DNA of 17,634 nucleotides from Bacillota bacterium (GTDB taxonomy: Bacteria; Bacillota; Clostridia; Lachnospirales; Lachnospiraceae), in contig JAEZUM010000034.1 of assembly GCA_023421075.1 (NCBI GenBank), positions 1-17,634 on the forward strand. Direction: 5' to 3'. This document shows positions 1 through 5,738 of the stretch, one piece after another (within the stretch, counting starts at the first letter, position 1; every line of letters begins with the position of its first letter). Position numbers and translations under genes: made by a program. Below the pieces are notes generated by a model that was not told the origin of the DNA, did not search any database, and saw only the letters and a list, made by a program, of their open reading frames with translations.

Positions 1-20
1 TTATTCAAGGAGGTACGGAT

Positions 21-353
21 TTGATCAGCAGCGATGTAATCCGGGGATATAATGATACCATTATCCTATATTTACTCCTCGAAGGAGAGTCGTACGGGTA
101 TGAGATATCGAAAAATATCAAGGAGCTAACCGAAGAAAAATATATTATGAAAGAGACAACACTCTATTCTGCCTTCAACCGCCTGGAAGCAAACGGTTAC
201 ATTGAAGCTTTCACCGGCGGCGAGACCTTCGGAAAGCAGCGTACTTATTATAGGATAACCCCGAGTGGTTTAGCGTATTACAAGGAAAAATGTGTGGAAT
301 GGGAACTGACCAAAGATGTTATTAATCGATTTATTAAGGAGTGGAATGTGTAA
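21..353 (+). CDS. PadR family transcriptional regulator
   Basis: A 110-residue PadR-type winged-helix protein. The motifs seen are the LLLEGESYGYEI stretch near residues 19-30, the recognition-helix region with TTLYSAFNRLEANGYI near 46-61, and the wing with KQRTYYRITPSG near 72-84. It is short and lacks the long C-terminal coiled-coil of PadR-s2 proteins, so it is the small PadR-s1 type. The start is TTG, chosen because AAGGAGG lies 7 nt upstream at 7-13. Its stop overlaps the next gene's ATG (TAATG), so the two are translationally coupled. Small PadR proteins usually repress their own operon, which commonly encodes membrane proteins; that role is inferred. The promoter is outside the window or in the first few bases, so no operator can be judged. 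Confidence 0.93.
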   Translation: MISSDVIRGYNDTIILYLLLEGESYGYEISKNIKELTEEKYIMKETTLYSAFNRLEANGYIEAFTGGETFGKQRTYYRITPSGLAYYKEKCVEWELTKDVINRFIKEWNV

Positions 354-1327
354 TGGATACAATCAAGAATTATCTGGACAATTTATTTGCCAGCCTGCCT
401 AAGACGGCGAAGGTAAATGAATTAAAGAGTAATATCCTCTCAAACATGGAGGATAAGTACAACGAATTAAAGCGTCAGGGGAAAACAGAGAATGAAGCCA
501 TCGGTATCGTTATCTCCGAGTTTGGCAATATTGATGAATTAGTCAGTGAGCTTGGAATTTCAACAAATGACGGAACACCGTCACAACCATTAGTGACAAA
601 AGAAGAGGTTGAGCAGTATCTGAAGGTGAAGAAGGTGATGGGCATACAGATTGGTATCGGTACCTTCTTATGCATCCTGGCACCTGCATTATTAATCCTG
701 CTATCCGTTCTGGTGGACAGCGGTGTAGTCTTCTCTTCCCTCAAGGGGGATGCGGCTTACATTCCGGGGCTGATCGTACTCTTTGTACTAATCGCTACCG
801 CCGTCGGAATCTTTATCTTTTCCGGTATGAACTTTGAACAATATAAATTCATGGAGGAAGGCGTACAACTTCCAATGGGTGTTGCAGCAGATCTTAAGAA
901 AAGACATCAGGCCTTCAACCCCACTTTTTATCTCTGTATCGTAGTCGGAGTATGCCTGTGTATCATTTCTCCGGTAAGTCTGTTCTTAACCTCGATGATT
1001 AGCGGTGAAGCAAGTAAATATGGCGTCGTGATACTACTGATTATTGTTGCAACCGCTGTATTCCTGTTCATCTCCTCCGGTACCGTAAGAGAGAGTTATG
1101 AGAAGCTGTTGCAGATTGGCGATTTCGCTCCCAAGAAGAAAAAGGAGGATAAGGTGATCGGTGCTGTTGCTGCCTGTGTATGGCCTTTGGCAGTAGCTGT
1201 ATTCCTGTTCTGCGGTTTTGTCTATAATCTATGGTATATCGCCTGGGTTGTATTCCCGATTACCGGAATATTATTCGGAATGTTCTCGGCTGTATACAGC
1301 ATTGTAACCGACAAAGACAATAAGTAA
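353..1327 (+). CDS. HAAS/DUF1700-type membrane protein, PadR partner
   Basis: A 324-residue protein. Residues 1-70 form a soluble helical domain resembling the HAAS / permease-prefix domain (MDTIKNYLDNLF...IVISEFGNIDELVSELG), followed by about six hydrophobic membrane segments in pairs: roughly 95-120, 135-160, 190-215, 223-243, then two close together at 268-315. It has no enzyme motif. Proteins of this type are regularly paired with PadR regulators in Firmicutes, and that pairing is what the overlap here shows. I chose the ATG at 353 rather than the in-frame GTG at 341 because the GTG overlaps the ribosome site AAGGAG (336-341), while the ATG lies 11 nt after it and overlaps the PadR stop. 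Function is unknown; a membrane-stress or signalling role is only inference. Confidence 0.85.
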   Translation: MDTIKNYLDNLFASLPKTAKVNELKSNILSNMEDKYNELKRQGKTENEAIGIVISEFGNIDELVSELGISTNDGTPSQPLVTKEEVEQYLKVKKVMGIQIGIGTFLCILAPALLILLSVLVDSGVVFSSLKGDAAYIPGLIVLFVLIATAVGIFIFSGMNFEQYKFMEEGVQLPMGVAADLKKRHQAFNPTFYLCIVVGVCLCIISPVSLFLTSMISGEASKYGVVILLIIVATAVFLFISSGTVRESYEKLLQIGDFAPKKKKEDKVIGAVAACVWPLAVAVFLFCGFVYNLWYIAWVVFPITGILFGMFSAVYSIVTDKDNK

Positions 1328-1420
1328 GATCATTTTCACATCATGCTATCAGTTCCTTTAACCCATGTAATATCAGCGGTCCTTTGGAACAAACCGGGTA
1401 ACTAACCGATATGAACGATA

Positions 1421-1492
1421 AGCACCTATACCGATGATATACTCTCTGTTATGAACCGGGAGATCAATCAGTCAGTATAGGTGCTTTCTTTT
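1421..1492 (+). terminator. Terminator of the PadR operon
   Basis: A perfect 11-bp inverted repeat, AGCACCTATAC at 1421-1431 and GTATAGGTGCT at 1475-1485, is followed by TTCTTTTAATTT on the plus strand. The 43-nt loop is unusually long for an intrinsic terminator. It lies between two converging genes (the HAAS protein and the GNAT gene), but the T-rich tail is only on the plus-strand side, so it mainly ends the PadR operon. The rest of 1328-1420 shows nothing else I can name. Confidence 0.6.
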
Positions 1493-1503
1493 AATTTATG
1501 TAT

Positions 1504-2043
1504 CTATTTATTCAAGGCTCTCCACTCTTCAGAGAGTAGAGCGTATTCATAGGTATCCTGCCAGATTGGTTCTCCGGCTTCATCCGTCTTAAAATAAATA
1601 TTTTGAAGCAGATGCCCTTCTCTTCTCATCCCCAGTCGTTCCAACAGCTTCCAGGAGGCTTCATTCTCCGGATTGCACATGGCTACGATCCTTCTGGCTC
1701 CAAGATGATCAAAGGCTTCTCGTAATACCTCCTTCGCACCTTCAGTAGCATATCCTACGCCCTGATAGTTATGGTTGAACACATAACCAAGCTCCCAGGT
1801 ATTAAAGTCCTGCTCCGAAAAATATATATTACCGATGAGTTTATTTGTGTCCTTTAAGCATACTGCTAAGAAGTCATCGTTTTTGGATCTCCTGATCGCT
1901 TCATGCTTACACTGCTCTTCACTGAATACGTCATAAGGCTCATAGCGTATTACCTTCTCATCGGATAGATACTCATAGAGATCCTTCCAATCATTCTTTG
2001 TAAAGCTGCGAATTAATAATCTCTCTGTTGTTAATTGTCTCAT
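1504..2043 (-). CDS. GNAT family N-acetyltransferase (RimJ/RimL-like)
   Basis: A 179-residue acetyltransferase of the GNAT superfamily, Acetyltransf_3 / RimJ-RimL type. It opens with LTTERLLIRSFTKNDW, typical for this group, and residues 86-101 contain the acetyl-CoA pyrophosphate-binding loop (Q94-G-V-G-Y-A). The C-terminal NPENEASWKLLERLGM stretch is the conserved beta-bulge region of the family. These enzymes move an acetyl group from acetyl-CoA to a protein N-terminus, an antibiotic or a small amine; the substrate cannot be read from sequence. The only strong ribosome site, GGGGAGG, is about 13 nt before the ATG, longer than usual, with no better start nearby. It looks monocistronic and converges on the PadR operon. 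Confidence 0.9.
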   Translation of the reverse strand: MRQLTTERLLIRSFTKNDWKDLYEYLSDEKVIRYEPYDVFSEEQCKHEAIRRSKNDDFLAVCLKDTNKLIGNIYFSEQDFNTWELGYVFNHNYQGVGYATEGAKEVLREAFDHLGARRIVAMCNPENEASWKLLERLGMRREGHLLQNIYFKTDEAGEPIWQDTYEYALLSEEWRALNK

Positions 2044-2122
2044 ATGGATTAATAAGCCTCCCCTTTCCTTTGATCCCCTGATGATACCCTATTCATTAAA
2101 CGCCTTTATACTTACATACAAA

Positions 2123-2166
2123 CATTGCCAACTCTATTGTAATACAATTACAAAGAATCGGCAATG
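2123..2166. other. Nested inverted repeat between ppa and the GNAT gene
   Basis: Outer arms CATTGCC (2123-2129) and GGCAATG (2160-2166) enclose a second perfect palindrome, ATTGTAAT and ATTACAAT around a short centre near 2136-2153. On the minus strand this hairpin follows the pyrophosphatase stop and is trailed by TTTGTATGTAAG, so it is the best candidate for the pyrophosphatase terminator, though the T-tract is poor. The same segment overlaps where the GNAT promoter should lie: TTGGCA and TATAAA are present on the minus strand but with only 15 nt between them. Confidence 0.4.
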
Positions 2167-2196
2167 CTTTTGGTTTGGCTTATAAAATCCGAACTT

Positions 2197-2733
2197 TTAT
2201 TTATCCGTAAAAAGCTCGTTATAATTACTGATACAATGATTAATGATTCTGATTGCTTCGTCCGGCCCGCCAATCTCATTGACCGCGGTCTCCTTATGTT
2301 CCAGCTCCTTGTACACACTGAAGAAATGTCTCATTTCATTAAATACATGCGGTGGCAGCTCATCAATATTTTTATATATGTTGAACATCGGATCATTATA
2401 AGGAATTGCAATAATTTTCTCATCCCCCATCCCATTATCGATCATATTCATAACGCCGATCGGATAGCAACGAACCAGTGTAAGCGGCTCCAGTGATTCC
2501 GAACATAGCACCAGCACATCCAATGGATCCTTATCATCGCCATAGGTTCTGGGAATAAAGCCATAATTGGCAGGATAATGAGTAGAGGTATAAAGAATAC
2601 GGTCCAGGATAATATATCCCGTCTCTTTATCTAATTCATATTTTTTCTTGCTGGCTTTAGAAATTTCGACTACCGCAACAAAATCATGAGCGTTTATTCG
2701 ATCCGGGTTCATGTCATGCCAAATATTATTCAT
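2197..2733 (-). CDS. ppa: Inorganic pyrophosphatase, family I
   Basis: A soluble family I pyrophosphatase that hydrolyses PPi to two phosphates with Mg2+, pulling biosynthetic reactions forward in the cytoplasm. Hallmarks are the YPANYGFIPRTYGDD segment and the metal-binding aspartates of the DKDPLDVLVL motif, close to the family signature but with Lys at the second position. GVMNMIDNGMGDEKIIAIP, the segment following the core, is also typical. The length from the chosen ATG is 178 residues, normal for bacterial enzymes. An in-frame TTG at 2757 would add eight residues, but AAGGAAG then lies within the coding region; placed 8 nt before the ATG at 2733 it is a good ribosome site. Neighbours are unrelated, so this is probably a single-gene housekeeping unit. 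Confidence 0.93.
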   Translation of the reverse strand: MNNIWHDMNPDRINAHDFVAVVEISKASKKKYELDKETGYIILDRILYTSTHYPANYGFIPRTYGDDKDPLDVLVLCSESLEPLTLVRCYPIGVMNMIDNGMGDEKIIAIPYNDPMFNIYKNIDELPPHVFNEMRHFFSVYKELEHKETAVNEIGGPDEAIRIINHCISNYNELFTDK

Positions 2734-2846
2734 TCCTTCATCTTCCTTTCGAATCAATTAATCATTGAGCCACGCATTAAAAGAATCAACTGCCATAAGT
2801 AGATAGCTTACCCAGTTAAACACATTAATATACGCTTCTATATCAG

Positions 2847-2861
2847 ATTCTATCATAGAAT
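2847..2861 (-). promoter_or_regulatory. Palindrome over the putative ppa -10 box
   Basis: The sequence ATTCTATCATAGAAT is a perfect 7-bp inverted repeat around one base. On the minus strand it contains TATGAT, which would be the -10 box of the pyrophosphatase gene, with a weak TTCGAT 17 nt upstream. A repressor site overlapping the promoter is possible. The evidence is only the symmetry and position. Confidence 0.3.
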
Positions 2862-2894
2862 TAGGGATTTTCATATCGAAAAATAAGTTATTTT

Positions 2895-2924
2895 ACCGTT
2901 CAAGGATCAATTTTGACCGTTCAT
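2895..2924 (+). promoter_or_regulatory. LytTR-type direct repeats (putative AgrA-like regulator site)
   Basis: Two 9-bp direct repeats, ACCGTTCAA (2895-2903) and ACCGTTCAT (2916-2924), are separated by exactly 12 bp. Both fit the published AgrA/LytTR half-site [TA][AC][CA]GTTN[AG][TG], and the 9-12-9 spacing is that of AgrA sites. The second repeat ends 11 bp before a -35 box. A LytTR response regulator gene begins about 270 bp downstream, so it is the obvious candidate to bind here; binding is inferred. Confidence 0.65.
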
Positions 2925-2935
2925 GGCGACAAAGT

Positions 2936-2964
2936 TTGCCAAAATTGTCAAAAAATATTATAGT
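2936..2964 (+). promoter_or_regulatory. Promoter of the candidate sRNA
   Basis: TTGCCA at 2936-2941 and TATAGT at 2959-2964 are separated by exactly 17 bp. The LytTR repeats sit immediately upstream, in the position of a class II-like activator. The expected transcription start is near 2971. Confidence 0.6.
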
Positions 2965-2970
2965 GTAATT

Positions 2971-3089
2971 GTACTTAAAGCAAATCATATATGAACCACA
3001 CTCTCCATTAGAATAGTTAACTATTCTCCTCTGTAAAATAGTGTACCAAAACAAAAAGCAAAATCTGCCCCCACAGGTTTTGCTTTTTT
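2971..3089 (+). ncRNA. Candidate LytTR-controlled small RNA, about 119 nt
   Basis: A promoter at 2936-2964 and a strong intrinsic terminator at 3057-3089 bound a short transcript with no credible ORF; the only ATG opens a six-codon frame without a ribosome site. The 5' part contains a perfect palindrome, GAATAGTTAACTATTC (3011-3026), which folds as a six-bp hairpin. It is followed by an unpaired CTCCTCT (3026-3032) complementary to a Shine-Dalgarno. The downstream regulator gene has its own promoter after the terminator, so this is probably a separate RNA. A transcription attenuator leading into the regulator gene is the main alternative. The layout recalls regulator-controlled RNAs such as RNAIII or VR-RNA, but no sequence relation is claimed. 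Confidence 0.5.
3057..3089 (+). terminator. Strong intrinsic terminator upstream of the response regulator
   Basis: AGCAAAATCTG (3057-3067) pairs with CAGGTTTTGCT (3074-3084) around a C-rich six-base loop, with one G-T wobble, and is followed by a run of six T (3084-3089). The A-rich flank before it also makes it usable on the other strand, where no gene lies close enough to need it (ppa reads away). No plus-strand protein gene lies upstream, which is the argument for a small RNA here. Confidence 0.8.
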
Positions 3090-3121
3090 GTGGGCTGCAA
3101 TTCCTATAATTGGAATCTTTA

Positions 3122-3150
3122 TTGCAAATAGCACTACAATAATGTATAAT
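3122..3150 (+). promoter_or_regulatory. Promoter of the two-component genes
   Basis: TTGCAA (3122-3127), 17 bp, then a consensus TATAAT (3145-3150). It starts 33 bp after the sRNA terminator and about 45 bp before the GTG of the response regulator, so the regulator gene does not depend on read-through of the terminator. Confidence 0.7.
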
Positions 3151-3194
3151 ATTGTCAACTATTGTAATTGCTGCACGTAAGGAGGAACTCCACT

Positions 3195-3887
3195 GTGAGG
3201 ATTGCCGTATGCGACGACGATAAGATTATCCGTAATATAACAGTTCGTTTATTACAGGAATACAGCAGACAGACGTCACTTGATATTGAGATTATAACCT
3301 TTGCCTCCGGTGAGGAGTTGCTGAATTATTCCGGAGAACTTCACATTGTTCTAATGGATATCGAAATGGATCATTTGGATGGAATTACCGCTACCGGGTT
3401 ACTGCATCACAGGAATCCGGAGCTGATTGTAATTCTGGTTACCAGTCATGTAAGAAGATTTAAGGATGGATATAAGGTAAATGCCTTCCGTTTTATGACG
3501 AAGCCAATCCATAAGGATGAATTTACAGAGTATATGAATGATGCAATTGCCGAGATACTCGGCAGAAGGGTTGTCACCTTAAGAAAAGACGGTGTCGATG
3601 TAACCATTAATATGAAAAGCATCCTATATATCTCAGCACAACTGGGCTATACCGAGATCTGGACTACCAAAAATACTTATCGAAACGAGAATAGCTTGGT
3701 TACCTGGGAGGAACAGCTGGATCCAAAACTATTTTTTCGCTGCCACAAGAAATACCTTGTTAACATCAGTCAGATGGAAGATCTATCGGACAAGATCAAA
3801 CTAAAGAACGGGGATGTAATCGAGGTTTCCAGACGAAAGCTTGCCAAGCTTCGTGAGTTATTTATGAATTACAATGTTACACATTAA
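3195..3887 (+). CDS. LytTR family response regulator (AgrA/LytR type)
   Basis: A 230-residue response regulator. The receiver domain (1-120) shows the acidic pair Asp8/Asp9 after IAVCD, the phosphoacceptor Asp55 in VLMDIEMD, Thr83-Ser84 and Lys103-Pro104 in FRFMTKP. The LytTR DNA-binding domain (about 125-228) has FFRCHKKYLVNISQM and KLKNGDVIEVSRRKLAKL, the usual signature. LytTR proteins bind pairs of 9-bp direct repeats, and two such pairs flank this gene set. The start is GTG at 3195, 9 nt after AAGGAGG; the longer open frame from 3168 would place that ribosome site inside the gene. It is probably co-transcribed with the sensor kinase 81 bp downstream and is likely activated by phosphotransfer from it. 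Confidence 0.95.
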   Translation: MRIAVCDDDKIIRNITVRLLQEYSRQTSLDIEIITFASGEELLNYSGELHIVLMDIEMDHLDGITATGLLHHRNPELIVILVTSHVRRFKDGYKVNAFRFMTKPIHKDEFTEYMNDAIAEILGRRVVTLRKDGVDVTINMKSILYISAQLGYTEIWTTKNTYRNENSLVTWEEQLDPKLFFRCHKKYLVNISQMEDLSDKIKLKNGDVIEVSRRKLAKLRELFMNYNVTH

Positions 3888-3968
3888 TGGAAATGAAATA
3901 TAACCTCAGCATTTTACCACAAATGCTATCGTAGATATAACCAGAATACAGAACATGGGGGTGAATGT

Positions 3969-5276
3969 ATGATTGGTATCTATCTTCTTACGATTACAAC
4001 GGAAATTTTACGGTTTCTTCTAGTTTTCCATGGATTTCTCGGTTTTACCTATCGAAAGGGTATCTATAAATATATCCTTATTCTTATCGCTTCGACAGCC
4101 TTTTGTCTGTTGCGTTTTGTTCCGGAGCTTGATACCTTGTACCTGTCTGTCATTATCATAATCATCAATTTCTTCACAACACTGTCATTGTTCCGGGAAA
4201 AAATCAAAATACTCCTAAAAATCTATATTTGTATCTCTGTGGTATTCGTGACCTGGGATAACCTTTTTATTCAAGTGCTCAGTCTCTTTTATGAGTTCAA
4301 CGAGACAGTAACGATAGGTGCCTTGCTGCAGCAATTGCTATGCAATGTTATATTAATCATTATACTCGCATCTACGTGGATCATAATAAAACGGCTTGGT
4401 TTACTGCACAAATTGAATTACAGTCATTTGTCATATACCGTGTATTTTCTTTTCCTGAGCAGCGCTGCTCTGAGTGCGTATATCAACTCATTAGCCTATA
4501 TTATTTACGAAAATATGATCCCGGAAAAAACAGGTATCTCTTATGTATCCATGATTGCCTTATCGATCCTCTTTCAGATCATCTGTGTCACACTAATCTT
4601 CCTGTTTTATTCAAGAGAACAGTACAAGAGACTTAACCGACTGAGAGAAGAATATAGCGAGAAGCAGATCGATTATTATAAGACTCTTCTTAATCAGGAG
4701 GAGGACACCAAGAAATTTCGCCATGACATCAGAAACCATATCATATGCATCGAAGAGCTCTTGGAAACCGGTAAGCTAGAGGATGTTAAGGGCTATGTTC
4801 GGGATATTCATCAAAGATTAGGGGAAATATCCTGTATCCACGATACCGGCAACGATATTATCAATGCCATAATAAACTATTATGCGAATAAAGGTAGGGA
4901 GGAGCATATAAGCATTCAGGTAAAGGGACGGATTCTGCAGGATCTTAACATACCGTTGATGCACCTGGGCACCATTGTATCCAATCTGATATCGAATGCT
5001 TACGAGGCTGCTGTTAAGGTGGATTCCGAGCAGAATAAAATGATAAACATTGAGATCCGTTCCGGAAGTAAGTATCTGGAATTTATTATCCAGAACCCTA
5101 CCATTACAGACCGTGAAAGATTGGATGAAAGGACAACAACCTCAAAAGCTGATCATAAAAATCATGGTTTTGGTATACAGAATATCAAGGATGTATTGTC
5201 CAAATATGACGGAGAGTTCCAACTTAGAGATGATCTCGATCATGTTACCGCTCGAGTGACCATGAAAATAGCCTAA
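3969..5276 (+). CDS. AgrC-like sensor histidine kinase with GHKL ATPase domain
   Basis: A 435-residue kinase. The N-terminal half holds about six membrane segments (roughly 3-25, 33-50, 57-77, 82-105, 118-140, 152-180, 190-214), like AgrC/ComD peptide sensors. A short coiled region (218-246) leads to the H-box KKFRHDIRNH, with phosphorylated His252. The GHKL ATPase has the N-box VSNLISNAYEAA (Asn339, Asn343) and the G-box NHGFGIQNI (400-402). The family HPK10 usually senses secreted peptides, but no agrB or agrD gene is in the window, so the ligand is unknown. The ATG follows a G-rich ribosome site (GGGGGTGA) by about 5 nt. No clear terminator follows; a second LytTR-like site starts 37 bp after its stop. 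Confidence 0.94.
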   Translation: MIGIYLLTITTEILRFLLVFHGFLGFTYRKGIYKYILILIASTAFCLLRFVPELDTLYLSVIIIIINFFTTLSLFREKIKILLKIYICISVVFVTWDNLFIQVLSLFYEFNETVTIGALLQQLLCNVILIIILASTWIIIKRLGLLHKLNYSHLSYTVYFLFLSSAALSAYINSLAYIIYENMIPEKTGISYVSMIALSILFQIICVTLIFLFYSREQYKRLNRLREEYSEKQIDYYKTLLNQEEDTKKFRHDIRNHIICIEELLETGKLEDVKGYVRDIHQRLGEISCIHDTGNDIINAIINYYANKGREEHISIQVKGRILQDLNIPLMHLGTIVSNLISNAYEAAVKVDSEQNKMINIEIRSGSKYLEFIIQNPTITDRERLDERTTTSKADHKNHGFGIQNIKDVLSKYDGEFQLRDDLDHVTARVTMKIA

Positions 5277-5313
5277 AGTACTACTTTATTCGTTTGCTGA
5301 TTCTACGATTCAT

Positions 5314-5343
5314 GCCGTTCATGGACAAGTTTTGACCGAATAA
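5314..5343 (+). promoter_or_regulatory. Second LytTR-like direct repeat pair
   Basis: GCCGTTCAT (5314-5322) and ACCGAATAA (5335-5343) are again 12 bp apart and again end 11 bp before a -35 box. The first half-site is a good match; the second keeps only the ACCG part. The flank CCGTTCATGG followed by ACAAG resembles the first site. The conserved geometry is the main argument that the same regulator acts here. Confidence 0.5.
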
Positions 5344-5354
5344 CAGTTTATCTC

Positions 5355-5382
5355 TTGATTTTTACAATTATTTCCATATAAT
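5355..5382 (+). promoter_or_regulatory. Promoter of the 15-codon ORF
   Basis: TTGATT (5355-5360), 16 bp, then a consensus TATAAT (5377-5382). The start point would be near 5389, leaving a leader of about 60 nt before the tiny ORF. Confidence 0.55.
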
Positions 5383-5426
5383 TAGATTATACACCTTACA
5401 AATGATAAGCCACATAATCTAATTAT
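5378..5426 (+). repeat. Perfect 13-bp inverted repeat across the promoter and leader
   Basis: ATAATTAGATTAT (5378-5390) and ATAATCTAATTAT (5414-5426) are exact reverse complements, 23 bp apart. The left arm covers the -10 box and the start point, the right arm lies in the leader just before the ribosome site of the tiny ORF. It may be a repressor operator, or a leader hairpin if transcription starts further upstream. Confidence 0.6.
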
Positions 5427-5451
5427 ATTAATCAAGAGGAGGCTGATTCAT

Positions 5452-5499
5452 ATGACATTATTCTTCCATTGTATTATCAGACTTATCTACGGGTTTTAA
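5452..5499 (+). CDS. 15-residue hydrophobic peptide ORF
   Basis: A very short frame reading MTLFFHCIIRLIYGF. Its case rests on the signals around it: AAGAGGAGG (5434-5442) ends 9 nt before the ATG, one of the best ribosome sites in the window, and a promoter with a LytTR-like site is correctly placed upstream. The product would be hydrophobic with one Arg, one His and one Cys, and no leader or processing site. It could be a membrane-acting peptide, a small type I toxin, a signal for the adjacent AgrC-like kinase, or a leader peptide. It does not look like AgrD: there is no amphipathic leader, no acidic C-terminal tail and no AgrB. Its existence as a translated product is inference. Confidence 0.45.
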   Translation: MTLFFHCIIRLIYGF

Positions 5500-5538
5500 G
5501 TAATTCATGCAAGTTATAGAAAACGGAGAAGCGTTTGG

Positions 5539-5734
5539 GGCGGTTGAGATTAATAAACGAAGGCAAGAACAACAGCATCCCTCACACACAGGTTGACGGA
5601 CATCCCACTGATTTGTAAGCTGTTTATCAAACATGTATGTTTGCTATCAGCTTACAAACTCAGTATTCTGTTCGTCAAACAGTGTATTATGGGATGCTAT
5701 TATCCTTGCCTTGTGTTCATTAATTATTACCGCC
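5539..5734 (-). repeat. Structured palindromic element, copy 1
   Basis: A nearly continuous imperfect hairpin of about 196 nt. The outer stem is GGCGG...ACCGCC; the next stem pairs AAGGCAAG (5560-5567) with CTTGCCTT (5705-5712) and AGCATCCC (5574-5581) with GGGATGCT (5691-5698). Further stems pair TTGACGGACA (5593-5602) with TGTTCGTCAA (about 5679-5688), ACTGA with TCAGT, and TTGTAAGCTG with CAGCTTACAA, ending in AAACAT/ATGTTT. Internal loops hold TCACACACAGG and CAAACAGTG, identical in copy 2. It begins five bases after the ABC permease stop on the minus strand, so it may be the 3' UTR of that operon. The strand is uncertain; wobble pairs favour minus. I do not recognise it as a known RNA family. 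Confidence 0.7.
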
Positions 5735-5738
5735 TATT

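Noticed and set aside
341..352. GTG at 341 as start of the HAAS protein
   Set aside because: It overlaps the ribosome site that serves the ATG at 353.
5452..5499. The 15-codon ORF as an AgrD precursor
   Set aside because: Too short, with no amphipathic leader or acidic tail, the Cys is not placed for a five-residue thiolactone, and AgrB is absent.
5508..5597. 29-codon frame starting in the spacer and ending in HPSHTG inside element copy 1
   Set aside because: No ribosome site, and most of it is the arm of the palindrome; the frame is better explained by the folded element.
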